From NCBI RefSeq assembly GCF_041154745.1, contig NZ_AP031573.1:2604001-2668000 (forward strand): a DNA stretch of 64,000 nucleotides, in the 5' to 3' direction. This DNA is from Flavobacterium sp. CFS9 (lineage in GTDB: Bacteria > Bacteroidota > Bacteroidia > Flavobacteriales > Flavobacteriaceae). Position 1 is the stretch's first letter. The number at the start of each line of letters is the position of its first letter. A program made the position numbers and the translations under genes. The notes under the pieces were generated by a model, which saw only the letters and a program-made list of their open reading frames with translations, was not told the origin of the DNA and did not search any database. Shown piece after piece: positions 11,501 through 20,228 of this stretch.

Positions 11501-14500
11501 ATGGGACCACCCAGTTCAGATGTTTAGTAACCTCATCGACTACTAACTGTATCCTGACGTCTAATACGGTTACAGCAACAGTGGTTCCGGATCCGTCCAT
11601 TACCGTTCAGCCAACAGGAGCGACAATTTGTTCGGGAGGAAATCATACTTTATCGGTAACAGGTGCAAATGGAACTCCGGCTTTAACTTATCAATGGTAC
11701 AGCAGTACCAATAATGCTAATTTTACAGCCATAGGAGGAGCCACGGCAGCGACGTATGCTACTCCTGCTTTAACTCAGACGACTTATTATAAAGTAGATG
11801 TTTCGGCCAGCGGAAGCGGATGTAATACCATTACATCAAACGTAGCGACCGTGACCGTTTTGTCGGCGATTACAATAGTGACACAACCGGTATTTAAAAC
11901 CAATATCTGCAGTGGTTCAAACGCAACTTTAAATGTTGTAGTGGCAGGTGGTTCCGGAAATTATGCGTACCAATGGAAAAGTTCTGCTGCTTTAGGGGGA
12001 CCGTTTACTGATATTGCGGGAGCGAATTCGGCATCTTATACTACTCCAAATTTAACGGTGACTACTTTTTATCAGGTGGCCATTTCGGATCCTACTCAGG
12101 GATGTACACCAATTTTATCGAGTACTGCCTCCGTAATTATTCCAAGTATAACCACTCAGCCTGTAAACCCGACTACCGTTTGTGTGGGAGGAACAGTGTT
12201 GATGTCAACAGCGGCTTCGGCAAACAATGGATCGGCTTCGTTTACTTATCAATGGCAGCGTTCACCAGACGGAGTTAATGGCTGGGCCGATATTACCGGA
12301 GAAATCAGAGCGCAAAATCCGAATTATTTGACAGGACCACTTTCCGTTACAACCTATTATCGTTGTGTCATCACTTCGTCAAATCCAAACTGTACTCTTA
12401 TTACCAATGTTGTAGTAGCAACTGTTATTCCGGATCCAACGATAGCGGTACAGCCTGTGGGAGGAAACATTTGTGAAGGAGGTGTATTTACCATGACATC
12501 CAGCGCACAAAACGGTTCCGGAAATTTTACTTATCAGTGGCAAAAATCCTTGGATGGAACAACAGCGTGGGCAAACGTAACGGATGGTTCGGGAGCGAAT
12601 ACAACCACTTATACAACCGGTTTTGTAAATGCAGATGCGTATTACAGATTGCGTGTAACAGATTCAGGTGTTGGATGTGGAACAATAAATTCTAATCCGG
12701 CGAAAGTTGATGTTTTTGATATTCCAATAATTACTACGCAACCAAAAGATGGGGAAGCCTGTATTAATCAGACTCATACTTTTACTGTTGCGGCAACAGG
12801 AAATATTTCCGGAAGTCCAATATTGTATCAATGGCAAAGTGCTGCTGCTCTGGCAGGGCCTTATACAGACGTAACAGTTGGAGTTGGCGGAACAACAGCT
12901 TCTTATACCACACCAGCTTACGCTACAGCAGGTAACCGATATTTCAAAGTGAATATCTCTCAGGCAGAGTCCGGTTGTTATACGTTTTCCAATCAGGTAA
13001 CATTAGAGGTTTTTGATCTGCCTGCTGCTCCGGTTGGTTTAGTTACCGAACAGCCTTCTTGTACCAGTGCTACGGGAACAGTGAATATCATAAACCCAGA
13101 TTTAGGAACAGGTTATGAATACAGCAGCAACGGAACGACCTTTCAGGCCAGTAACGTTTTTGCAGGTTTGCCTTCCGGAAATGTAACCATTTATGTGAGA
13201 CGGGTAGGATTGAATACTTGTATCTCATCCGGGACTACCTTTACTATTTCTAACAGAATTTGTGCGGTTTCAGAAAATTTCGCTTCCATATCAGGAGATA
13301 CGGGAGGGAATACCGGAGCACAAACCATTTTAGACAGTGATACGCTGAATGGAGTTATTTTGAACCCTTCGTCAGTTAATGTTACGATCAATTCTATTTC
13401 CAGTTTCTTAACTTTTAATCCTGCCAACAATACTATTTCGGTAGCACCGGGAACTCCTCCGGGAGATTATACGTTAACTTATACGATATGTGAAATTGTA
13501 AATCCGGGAACTCCGTCAGACCCTGCGAATTTTAAAAATTGTTCGACAGCAACAGAATCCATTAGTGTTACGACTGCGGGAATTGATGCCCGAATCGATA
13601 TCGTGAAGTATCTGGTAAACGGATATACGGGAGCTAACAATGTGATTAATGCTTTAACCAATGACAGACTGGCCAGTGCACAGGCAACCTTGTCTAATGT
13701 GACCCTTTCGGTAGTAAATCCGGCACAGCCTATTAATTCGGCCATAACAACCGTTCCGTATCTGGATATCACCACCGGAAATGTAAATGTGCCACCAGGG
13801 ACTGTTAAAGGACTGTATGAAATTGAATATAGGATCTGCGAAATTGGAGCACCTACCAATTGTGATACATCAAGTATTCTGGTTCCGGTTGGGAATGCCG
13901 AAATTATTGCAAATGATGATCGGGTAGAAAACATAAATGGTTATGTAGGACAGTTGAATGCGGCGAATGCTCTAACCAATGACACCTTAAACGGAGTACC
14001 GATTACCGGAGTAAATTTTGATGAAATAACAATTTCGCAAAATATCGCTGCTATACCTTTGTACCCTGGAGCCAATGTTCCGGTTTTTAGTGCAGCGACA
14101 GGAAGCATTAGCATCCCGCCAGGAACCCCGGCCGATACCTATTATATAACCTATACGATTTGTGAAAAATTAAATCCGACAAATTGCGCAAACGGAAGTA
14201 TTGCCATTGTAGTAGATGCCGCTCCGATCATTGCAAATGACGATCAGGTGAATAACATCAACGGTTATGAGGGCGGGGTAGACGTCATTAATGTGTACAC
14301 CAATGCCGCCGGAGCCGATACTTTTAACGGTCAGATTATTAATATCAATCTGGCAGATGTATTGACTCCGTCAATTCTAACCCCGGCACAGCCTAAAACT
14401 CCGGGAGCTCCTGTTCCTGAGTTAGATGTTTCGACAGGTTTTGTGACCGTACCACCGGGAACTCCTGCCGGACAATATCAGATTAAATATCAGATATGTG

Positions 14501-17500
14501 AAGATCTTAATCCGGGCAATTGCGACGATGCGACTGTAATTATTAATGTCGTTGTGCCTATTATTGATGCTATTGATGATACCGTTTTAAATGTAAACGG
14601 CTATGAAGGAGCAGACGATGTAATCAATATTTATGATAACGACTTACTAAACGGAGGTATGCTTGACCTTCCGGATATTACGACAACTGTTATATCAACT
14701 CCTGCGCCTATAAATGGCGGTCCGGTTCCAACGTTAGACAGTGTTACCGGTTTAGTAGATGTTCCACCAGGTACACCGGCCGGAGAATATAAATTTGTGT
14801 ATAAAATCTGTGAAAATCTAAATCCAACAAATTGCGATCAGGCAGTGGTTACCATCATGGTAGTTCCGGCACCAATTGATGCCGTAGATGATGCTAATTT
14901 TGCCCCAATTAACGGGTTTGTTGGAGACCCAAACGCCTTAAACGCTCTAAACAACGATACCTTAAATGGTTTGGCGGTAATTCCTTCAGAAGTAACAATT
15001 ACTAATATTATACCAGCTACACCTATTAACGGAGGTTTGGTTCCGGTACTAAATGCGACAACAGGAAACGTAAGTGTACCACCGGGAACTGCAGCGGGAA
15101 TTTACCTGATAGGATATCAGTTGAATGAAAAGCTGAACTTGTCTAATAATGATTTTGCTTTTATAACGGTTGAGGTTTCGGCTCCGGTAATTATAGCCAA
15201 TGATGATACCATTGCTAATGTAAACGGATATGTAACGACCAACAATGCAATTGATGTTTTATCGAATGACACCCTTAACGGAGCTGCTGCTAACATCTCG
15301 AAAGTTAATATTACCGTTGATGCTGCCGCAACACCAATAAACGGAGGTCTGGTTCCGGTATTAGAACCGCTAACAGGATTTGTAAGTATTCCGGCTGGAA
15401 CTCCGGCAGGGAATTATGAGATTAAATACCACATTTGCGAGAAAATAAATCCGTTGAATTGTGATAATGCCTCTGTATTTATCACTGTAGTGGGGCCACA
15501 AATTGATGCAGTGAATGATGCCGCAGCCAATATTAATGGATTTACGGGCGCAACGAATGTGCTGAATGCTTTATCGAATGATACGTTAAACGGAGCGGCC
15601 GTTATTCCTGCTCAGGTAACCATCAGTAATGTAGTTCCGGCAACACCAATTAATGGCGGAGCGATACCAGTTCTAAATCCTTCAAACGGAGCTGTAAATG
15701 TACCGGCAGGAACCACGGCAGGAACTTATACCATTCAATATCGTTTGAGCGAAAACTTAAATTCTGCCAATTTTGATACGGCAACTATAACCATTACCGT
15801 AATAGCGCCAACGATCATTGCCAATGCTGATAACGCAGGTAATGTTAATGGATACACAGGTGCCGCCAACGTTATAAATGCCATTACTAATGACAGGCTG
15901 AACGGTTCAGACATTCAACTGGTTAACATTGATATTACTTCCATAAGTGGTATAACTCCAACAGGATATGTTGCCGGAAATCCGGTTCCGGTATTGAATA
16001 CTGTTACAGGAAATGTCGATGTACCGGCAGGAACTTCAGCAGGAATTTACATCATTCACTATCGTATTTGTGAAAAACTAAATCCGTCAAATTGCAGTGA
16101 GGCCGATATAACGGTAAATGTTATTGCCCCAATTATTGATGCGAATAATGATTTTGCGAATACTATTAACGGATATGTTGGTGCCAATAATGTAGTAAAT
16201 GCTCTAACCAATGATAGCCTTAACGGAGTAACCGCACAAGCCACTCTCGTTGATATCAGTGTTTTGAGTACTACGGCACCGCCGACATCAACAAACGGAA
16301 TTGTTCCGGTATTGAATACTGTTACAGGAAATGTCGATGTACCGCCGGGAACTTCTGCAGGGACTTATTTAATCCAATATCAGATCTGTGAAAAATTAAA
16401 TCCAACGAATTGCAGTCAGGCCACCATCATAATAATTGTAAACGCCCCTTCGATAGTAGCGGAAGATGATACCATCATCAATGTAAATGGTTTATCAGGA
16501 ATCAATAATGTACTGAATGCTTTTACAAACAATGATACGTACAACGGTGTTCTCTTAACAGATGTGAGTTTAATTAATCCGACGATACTAAGCGGGGCGA
16601 ATTCTATAAATGGCGGATTGGTTCCTACCTTAGATCTTGCAACAGGATTTGTAAGTATTCCGGCGGGAACTCCGGCAGGAAATTATCAGATCAGATATAG
16701 AATTTGCGACAAATTAAACCCAACGAATTGCGATAATGCCGTTATAAATATTACGGTAATAGCTCCGGTTATTGTGGCGAATGATGATACAGCTGTAAAT
16801 ATTAACGGATATACCGGAGCAACGAATGTTCTGAATGCCTACGACAACGACACTTTAAACGGAACGGCGATTTTGCAGACCAATACTAATAGTACTTTGG
16901 TAACTCCGGCAAATTCGATAAACGGAGCGGTAGTACCGGTTTTAAATGTTACGACCGGTACTGTAGATGTTCCTGCAGGCACAAGCCCCGGAAATTACTC
17001 GATTGTGTATAAAATCTGCGATAAATTGAATCCGTCCAATTGTGATGAAGCTGTTATCAGGATTAATGTTATTGCAGGCCCAATCGATGCAGTTGATGAT
17101 AATGTTGCGGGAATTAACGGAATCACAGGAACGGCGAACGCAATAAATGCTTTAGATAATGATACCTTAAACGGAGTTAAAGTAATTCCGTCTGAAGTTG
17201 TGATTACCAATATTATACCGGCGACCCCAATCAATTCAGGTTACGTTCCTGTACTGGATGCTGCGACAGGTATCGTTAGTGTTCCGCCGGGAACCTCTGC
17301 AGGAACCTATACCATTACGTATACGTTAAGAGAAAAAGCAACTTTAACCAATGCAGATACCGCTGTAATTACCATTGTAGTAGGAGCTTCGACTATTGAA
17401 GCTAACGACGATACATTGTCTAACATCAATGGTTATGTGGCAGCCAATAATGCGATAGATGTTATTGCCAACGACAGACTTAACGGAGCGGTTACAAGTA

Positions 17501-19749
17501 TCAGTAAAGTCGATCTTACAGTAGATGTTGCGGCAACACCAATCAATGGCGGCCCCGTACCGGTATTAGAACCTTTAACGGGAATGGTCAGTATTCCGGC
17601 AAAAACACCGGCAGGAAACTACCAGATTAAATATCATATTTGCGAAAAACTAAATCCGGCAAATTGTGATGATGCTATCGTATTTATTACTGTAATTGCA
17701 GCACCAATTCTTGCCGTTGACGATACCGTCAATAATGTAAACGGATTTACAGGAGCGACAAATGTAGTCAATGCTATTTCAAATGACCAGTTAAACGGGG
17801 CAGCTGTTGTATTGTCTGAAATTAAAACCAGTGTAATTACACCTGCGGTTTCTATCAACGGCGGTGCAGTTCCTGCTTTGGATATCCTTACCGGAAATGT
17901 TAACGTTCCTGCAGGTGCATCAAGCGGAATTTATACGATCCGTTATGAAATTTGCGAAGTTTTAAATCCGACCAATTGTAGTCAGGCTGATATCACGATC
18001 AATGTTACTTCGGGACCTATTATCGCCAATGATGATGCAGCAAGCGGAATAAATGGTTTAGATGGGGCAGCGGATGTGATAAATGTACTGACAAACGATT
18101 TACTGAATGGTGTTGCACCAACTTTATCACAGGTGAAAATAAATGTTGTTTCTCCTGCAGACAGTATCAATTCGGGAATGGTTCCGGTTTTAAACACCAC
18201 AACAGGATTGGTAAGCGTTCCACCTGGGACTTCTACAGGAATTTATACGATTGTTTATGAAATTTGTCAGAGTACCAATACACTCAATTGTGATCGGGCT
18301 GTTATCAAAATAACGGTAGCACAGCCTTCGATTCAATTGCTTAAACAAGGTGTTTTTGTGGATTCCAATGGAGATGGTTATGCACAGCCGGGAGAGCAGA
18401 TTCGTTATTCCTTCGTTGTTACCAATACCGGAACTTTAGACTTAAACAATGTGGTAGTGACCGATCCGAAGGCTAACATTACGGGGGGACCAATTGCAAC
18501 ATTGGCAGTTGGACAAACTAACACCACAAGTTATAAAGGAACCTATGTGCTGACTCAGGCAGATATTAATCTGGGCTATGTCGAAAATCAGGCTTTGGTG
18601 AAAGCACAGCCGTCCAGCGGATCAGCCATTGAGGATTTGTCAGACAGTAATGATCTTACCTTAATTGGACCTAATGATCCTACAATTACTCCGGTGCCTC
18701 AACATAAGGAGCTAACTTTAATAAAAGGAGGAAAATTAACCGGAAACGGAGGAGTAGGTTCTATTATCAATTATAGTTTTACGGTTAAGAATACCGGAAA
18801 TGTAGTACTCACCAATTTGGTTATAACAGATCCGATGCTAACCACTACAACCATTGCTGTTTCTCCTAATGTACTGGCGCCGGGTGCAACAGGAAAAGCT
18901 ACAGCATCGTATACTGTAACTATTGCAGACGTTGCCAAAGGAGAAGTAGTCAATTCGGCACTTGCCGTTGGAGATGATCCTCAGGGAAATCCGGTTACCG
19001 ATATCTCCGATAGTGATGATCCTACTTTAACGGGTGATGATGATCCAACGGTTGTTAGTTTAAGTCTTAAACCTTCTATTGCACTTATCAAAACGGCTAC
19101 TTTTAACGATGAAAACAAAAATGGGTATGCTGAGGTAGGGGAAACGGTTACATATCGTTTTAGCATAACCAATACGGGAAATATTATACTCGTAAATGTT
19201 GTAGTTAAAGATCCTAAACCGGGCGTAACGATTACGGGGGATCCGATAATTTTAAGACAGGGAGAGACCAATTCTAATAACTTTATTGGAACCTATGTTT
19301 TAACAGCCGCTGATCTCGAGGCCGGATCTGTAGTAAATCAGGCTGAGGTAACTGCCGTCAGTCCGGACGGGCAAATTGCAAAAGACTTGTCTGACGGAAA
19401 CTCTATTTTAGAAGACAATCCTACAGAACTACCATTAGATGCTTGTAAAATTACGGTTCACAATGCATTTTCACCTAATGGTGACGGGATTAATGAAGTA
19501 TTTAAAATTGACGGGGTCGAATGTTATCCTGATGTATATGTAGAAATTTATGACCGTTGGGGAGTTCTGGTTTACGATGCTCATGGTTATAATAATACCT
19601 CAGTTGTCTTTACAGGAATTTCAGAAGGAAGGGCAACGGTCAATAAACAAAAAGGATTACCGGTTGGTACTTATTTTTACGTGATTACGTATAAAACGTA
19701 TTTAAATGAACCTGTAAGTTTAATGGGGTATTTATATTTTTCAAGATGA
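5536..19749 (+). CDS. giant T9SS surface protein (4737 aa), type B sorting domain, diverged PKD/Ig/cadherin-like repeats
   Basis: The start is ATG 5536, which directly precedes a clear signal peptide (residues 1-31, ending FSQ); the in-frame TTG at 5509 would put nine extra residues in front of it. Order of parts: about 16 PKD-like units of about 85 residues (33-1454, marked by AGPDQTxC and W...SGP); about 11 Ig-like units of about 92 residues (1455-2494, marked by TxQP...C.GG and YQW); a short linker domain; 16 cadherin-like units of about 105 residues (2575-4261, marked by VNGYxG, NDTLNG, VPPGTxAG and ICEKLNPxNC); three DUF11-like units (4262-4634), one with an EF-hand-like loop DSNGDGYAQPGE; and a C-terminal domain (4637-4737) starting near FSPNGDGINEVF and containing YDRWG. 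That last domain is the gliding-motility-associated type B T9SS signal. Inference: an exported filamentous adhesin or motility-related surface protein. The downstream terminator suggests it is transcribed alone. Confidence 0.93.
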   Translation: MKLNYSDKLHKGLNKTLFFFLFVLPVYTFSQNCTVNANADRTICPGGATSLPPDQFYLLGTANTAPGTNFINAPKWSQIGGPAVQIDDPNALQVLVKGAVPGNSYTFRLTAKCGDDSTIFDDVVVTVSPLTAANAGPDQTYCQGTYPLSGNAVGGTETGTWSIVGNNGAGVTINSPNSPTSTISVSGNSSGSTTLRWTITNGSCTSTDDVIISSLGGRMPVTAGADITLSNCYSATQTVTLNGSFGGNTPGQQQGTWTVVSGPSIPNFTNANQNDTSVTGLFEGTYVFRWTVAGTCANGVDEVTVVVPPPTADVTNVTGSTAFFCDGRTSTILQGTIPRYVNESVQWTQTGGPTAVIQNPTSSTTLVSGMTALGTYTFLYTLTNSVTNCVTSANYVVVLEDIISISGGPDQVLGCNDSEAVLPITFTGNGQMSWQIVSGPNINPVLNPPYPSFPTAPVNFSGNSLTISQLTFAGTYVVRLIKAPNQGSQCETVYDNVTLVVSATPTTSSAGTMQIVPCNSTSGTLAGNLVVRGKGKWSQISGPSTVTFSDVNSPTTTVSPLINGAYKFRWTISGGEACEVSQSTSEVLVSSAAPTDANAGPDQAVCFGAKVQLQGNAIQNSENGTWTVSPSAGVIISDPGDPNTRVSGLAANTTYTFTWTIANGCGTSADTVDVVTNGTEGADADAGAAQCFPTGTGTITLNGNDPAPGTGLWTQTAGTAVTITNPTQYNTTVTGLSDGDYTFKWTVSNVGCADGEDSVGITIAPDITVAQAGPGQRLCTNTTTVTGNVPASGESGLWELVSGGDGPVITNPTSPSTTITGLTPGSWVFKWTISRGFCASTSDTVQLNVDEGPSPAIAGPDQTVCNQNSVTLGAAPPVIGNGIWSLVSGPNSPVFSDARAANSTLSGLITGEYILEWTTSTGINCPTNQDQMTVKVTEVATAGSDYATCLEGPLYLTGNTNSTGTWTYVSGGAGAPTITTTSNNSAAITNLIPGVYVFRYTIAAQGLCPETSDDIQVTVNGQITTPPNAGPNQEFCDVGAGGFQLAASTPDPGTTGKWTVLFGPGTGSFVNDTDPNTMFINPGYGFYVFNWTVSSGTCSESDQIRIENSEPPSPAIAGGDKSICGSVTDLTAIPPLAGVGKWAQVSGPTTAVFSSDIMPTTTVSNLTQTGGVYVFSWTVSNGALCPSNTDTVQITVTADLTVPNAGPDQTICQSGSATLAANVITVGTGQWSRTSGPAGVFSDTSSPTSAFTPSAAGTYVLRWTATNLSCQFFDEMTLTVNPLPSTSNAGSPISICEFQTLTLAANTPTIGTGLWTQVSGPVTVGFADATSPTTTVLGTQAGNYVFRWTITSGVCPPSSSNVSVTVNALPPLANAGADQTICNTGTATLNGNNPVTGTGVWTFVTNPGSTAVIANPNAFNTTVTNISVGTTRLKWTISNGSCNAYEDEVNIIRPSDLVLPALTSDTTICEGGTATFTASPTGSIAPYTYQWQTSANGVTGWADISGQTNASLTTNSALTIGEYYFRVMVSSTCTQVTSNVAKLTIVADPVVTTQPIGNTICSGNTHTMTVAATTTNTAAGTIGYQWQSSVNGTSGWTNVSGGSGANTATYTTAALTSNLYFRAQITQSGSGCEAFSNAALVNVARITTQPATPAAICVGGIVNMTIAATLDGGAGTLSYQWQSNPGSGFVNETNATATTANFTSDVLNTTTQFRCLVTSSTTNCVLISNTVTATVVADPAISVQPTGGIVCSGGAFNLSVTGTGGTPSLNYQWYSSSDNISFAQISGATSSTYTTPALTQDTYYRVDVSATGNGCGLVSSNSVLVDVIPDPVVNLQPVGNTICSGATHTMTVAASGDPLGGALVYQWERSPNGTTGWANAPGGSGATTASYTTGALTSTFYYRVRVTQSPNGCEVYSNAVPVFVATITTQPVTPAAICVGGIVNISISASLNGGTGTLSYQWQSNSGSGFVNETNATATTANFTSDALNGTTQFRCLVTSSTTNCILTSNTVTATVVPDPSITVQPTGATICSGGNHTLSVTGANGTPALTYQWYSSTNNANFTAIGGATAATYATPALTQTTYYKVDVSASGSGCNTITSNVATVTVLSAITIVTQPVFKTNICSGSNATLNVVVAGGSGNYAYQWKSSAALGGPFTDIAGANSASYTTPNLTVTTFYQVAISDPTQGCTPILSSTASVIIPSITTQPVNPTTVCVGGTVLMSTAASANNGSASFTYQWQRSPDGVNGWADITGEIRAQNPNYLTGPLSVTTYYRCVITSSNPNCTLITNVVVATVIPDPTIAVQPVGGNICEGGVFTMTSSAQNGSGNFTYQWQKSLDGTTAWANVTDGSGANTTTYTTGFVNADAYYRLRVTDSGVGCGTINSNPAKVDVFDIPIITTQPKDGEACINQTHTFTVAATGNISGSPILYQWQSAAALAGPYTDVTVGVGGTTASYTTPAYATAGNRYFKVNISQAESGCYTFSNQVTLEVFDLPAAPVGLVTEQPSCTSATGTVNIINPDLGTGYEYSSNGTTFQASNVFAGLPSGNVTIYVRRVGLNTCISSGTTFTISNRICAVSENFASISGDTGGNTGAQTILDSDTLNGVILNPSSVNVTINSISSFLTFNPANNTISVAPGTPPGDYTLTYTICEIVNPGTPSDPANFKNCSTATESISVTTAGIDARIDIVKYLVNGYTGANNVINALTNDRLASAQATLSNVTLSVVNPAQPINSAITTVPYLDITTGNVNVPPGTVKGLYEIEYRICEIGAPTNCDTSSILVPVGNAEIIANDDRVENINGYVGQLNAANALTNDTLNGVPITGVNFDEITISQNIAAIPLYPGANVPVFSAATGSISIPPGTPADTYYITYTICEKLNPTNCANGSIAIVVDAAPIIANDDQVNNINGYEGGVDVINVYTNAAGADTFNGQIININLADVLTPSILTPAQPKTPGAPVPELDVSTGFVTVPPGTPAGQYQIKYQICEDLNPGNCDDATVIINVVVPIIDAIDDTVLNVNGYEGADDVINIYDNDLLNGGMLDLPDITTTVISTPAPINGGPVPTLDSVTGLVDVPPGTPAGEYKFVYKICENLNPTNCDQAVVTIMVVPAPIDAVDDANFAPINGFVGDPNALNALNNDTLNGLAVIPSEVTITNIIPATPINGGLVPVLNATTGNVSVPPGTAAGIYLIGYQLNEKLNLSNNDFAFITVEVSAPVIIANDDTIANVNGYVTTNNAIDVLSNDTLNGAAANISKVNITVDAAATPINGGLVPVLEPLTGFVSIPAGTPAGNYEIKYHICEKINPLNCDNASVFITVVGPQIDAVNDAAANINGFTGATNVLNALSNDTLNGAAVIPAQVTISNVVPATPINGGAIPVLNPSNGAVNVPAGTTAGTYTIQYRLSENLNSANFDTATITITVIAPTIIANADNAGNVNGYTGAANVINAITNDRLNGSDIQLVNIDITSISGITPTGYVAGNPVPVLNTVTGNVDVPAGTSAGIYIIHYRICEKLNPSNCSEADITVNVIAPIIDANNDFANTINGYVGANNVVNALTNDSLNGVTAQATLVDISVLSTTAPPTSTNGIVPVLNTVTGNVDVPPGTSAGTYLIQYQICEKLNPTNCSQATIIIIVNAPSIVAEDDTIINVNGLSGINNVLNAFTNNDTYNGVLLTDVSLINPTILSGANSINGGLVPTLDLATGFVSIPAGTPAGNYQIRYRICDKLNPTNCDNAVINITVIAPVIVANDDTAVNINGYTGATNVLNAYDNDTLNGTAILQTNTNSTLVTPANSINGAVVPVLNVTTGTVDVPAGTSPGNYSIVYKICDKLNPSNCDEAVIRINVIAGPIDAVDDNVAGINGITGTANAINALDNDTLNGVKVIPSEVVITNIIPATPINSGYVPVLDAATGIVSVPPGTSAGTYTITYTLREKATLTNADTAVITIVVGASTIEANDDTLSNINGYVAANNAIDVIANDRLNGAVTSISKVDLTVDVAATPINGGPVPVLEPLTGMVSIPAKTPAGNYQIKYHICEKLNPANCDDAIVFITVIAAPILAVDDTVNNVNGFTGATNVVNAISNDQLNGAAVVLSEIKTSVITPAVSINGGAVPALDILTGNVNVPAGASSGIYTIRYEICEVLNPTNCSQADITINVTSGPIIANDDAASGINGLDGAADVINVLTNDLLNGVAPTLSQVKINVVSPADSINSGMVPVLNTTTGLVSVPPGTSTGIYTIVYEICQSTNTLNCDRAVIKITVAQPSIQLLKQGVFVDSNGDGYAQPGEQIRYSFVVTNTGTLDLNNVVVTDPKANITGGPIATLAVGQTNTTSYKGTYVLTQADINLGYVENQALVKAQPSSGSAIEDLSDSNDLTLIGPNDPTITPVPQHKELTLIKGGKLTGNGGVGSIINYSFTVKNTGNVVLTNLVITDPMLTTTTIAVSPNVLAPGATGKATASYTVTIADVAKGEVVNSALAVGDDPQGNPVTDISDSDDPTLTGDDDPTVVSLSLKPSIALIKTATFNDENKNGYAEVGETVTYRFSITNTGNIILVNVVVKDPKPGVTITGDPIILRQGETNSNNFIGTYVLTAADLEAGSVVNQAEVTAVSPDGQIAKDLSDGNSILEDNPTELPLDACKITVHNAFSPNGDGINEVFKIDGVECYPDVYVEIYDRWGVLVYDAHGYNNTSVVFTGISEGRATVNKQKGLPVGTYFYVITYKTYLNEPVSLMGYLYFSR
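5632..9897 (+). repeat. about 16 diverged PKD-like units (~85 aa) in giant protein 1
   Basis: Protein-level repeats with period about 85 residues. Recurrent features are AGPDQTxC at the unit start, a W in GTGxWT/GxWSxxSGP, a T-V-turn (TTVTGL) and a closing F.WT. strand with a second Cys. DNA identity between units is low, so this array is old and should be stable against recombination. Confidence 0.8.
9898..13017 (+). repeat. about 11 Ig-like units (~92 aa), including a duplicated three-unit block
   Basis: Each unit has the core TxQPxxxxxCxGG ... YQWQSS ... TYTTxAL ... YYRVxV. Units 2-4 and 5-7 have the same order of subtypes (PVV.xQP.GNTIC; ITTQP.TPAAICVGG; xQPTGxxxCSGG), and equivalent positions are about 843 bp apart. 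This points to a duplication of a three-domain block. Confidence 0.8.
13258..18318 (+). repeat. 16 cadherin-like units (~105 aa) in giant protein 1
   Basis: Units carry ANDDxxxNxNGYxGAxNVxNA, NDTLNG, a TGxVxVPPGTxAGxY strand and a YxICEKLNPxNC loop with two cysteines. Related units recur at the end of giant protein 2, showing that the two genes share domain stock. Units vary in sequence, unlike the arrays in the second giant. Confidence 0.82.
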
Positions 19750-19782
19750 TGTAAATAATTGTTTTTCAGGTAATTATATGTT

Positions 19783-19811
19783 AAAAAGCGCGACATTGTC
19801 GCGCTTTTTTT
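19783..19811 (+). terminator. strong intrinsic terminator after giant gene 1
   Basis: A perfect 12-bp stem AAAAAGCGCGAC / GTCGCGCTTTTT (19783-19794 and 19798-19809) with an ATT loop, ending in a T run. It lies 33 bases after the stop and separates the transcripts of the two giant genes. Confidence 0.9.
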
Positions 19812-20228
19812 ATTGTTTTTTTGTCGCTATATTCTTTAAAACAGTAATATATCTATAATGTGCTTACTGATTTTTAACACTTCGTTATCAAATAGTCAAT
19901 TTTTTTGTAGTCAAAAGTGTATTATGGTCGATTGAAAAATGTCATTCATCGTTAATCTGGGTAGTTTATCGAAAAATGTAGCTGATAGCCAGTTGATTGC
20001 ATATTTTCGCGGCTCCAAAAACTACTAATTTAACCAAAAGACCATTTGTGTCTTGAACCTATATACCTATGGTCCAAACGCTACCCTTTTTTAATGAAGC
20101 CTTTAAAAAGTCCTTTTTAAGACTTCAAAAAAACATTCCTATTTTTTTCTCGTATCTATCCTGTGTGCTAAAAAACGCTGTTGTTTTTTTGGCATGCGCT
20201 GTTTCTATTTCTAAAATCCCAGCCGTAT
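19812..20228 (+). other. 417-base non-coding upstream region of giant gene 2
   Basis: No gene is seen here. It holds a possible -7-like TATTTTCG (20002-20009, one mismatch to TAnnTTTG, no clear -33). A small perfect hairpin TTAAAAAG/CTTTTTAA lies at 20103-20120, flanked by GAAG and CTTC, with A- and T-rich tracts after it that could act as an attenuator. The region is longer and less AT-uniform than most gaps in the window, so a long structured leader is plausible but unproven. Confidence 0.35.

Noticed and set aside
13479..13934. A 151-codon minus-strand frame inside giant gene 1
   Set aside because: It lies wholly within a well-supported coding frame, and its product has no family resemblance.
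20181..20228. Upstream TTG start for giant gene 2
   Set aside because: The ATG at 20229 starts a clean signal peptide; the 16 extra residues have no signal-peptide logic.
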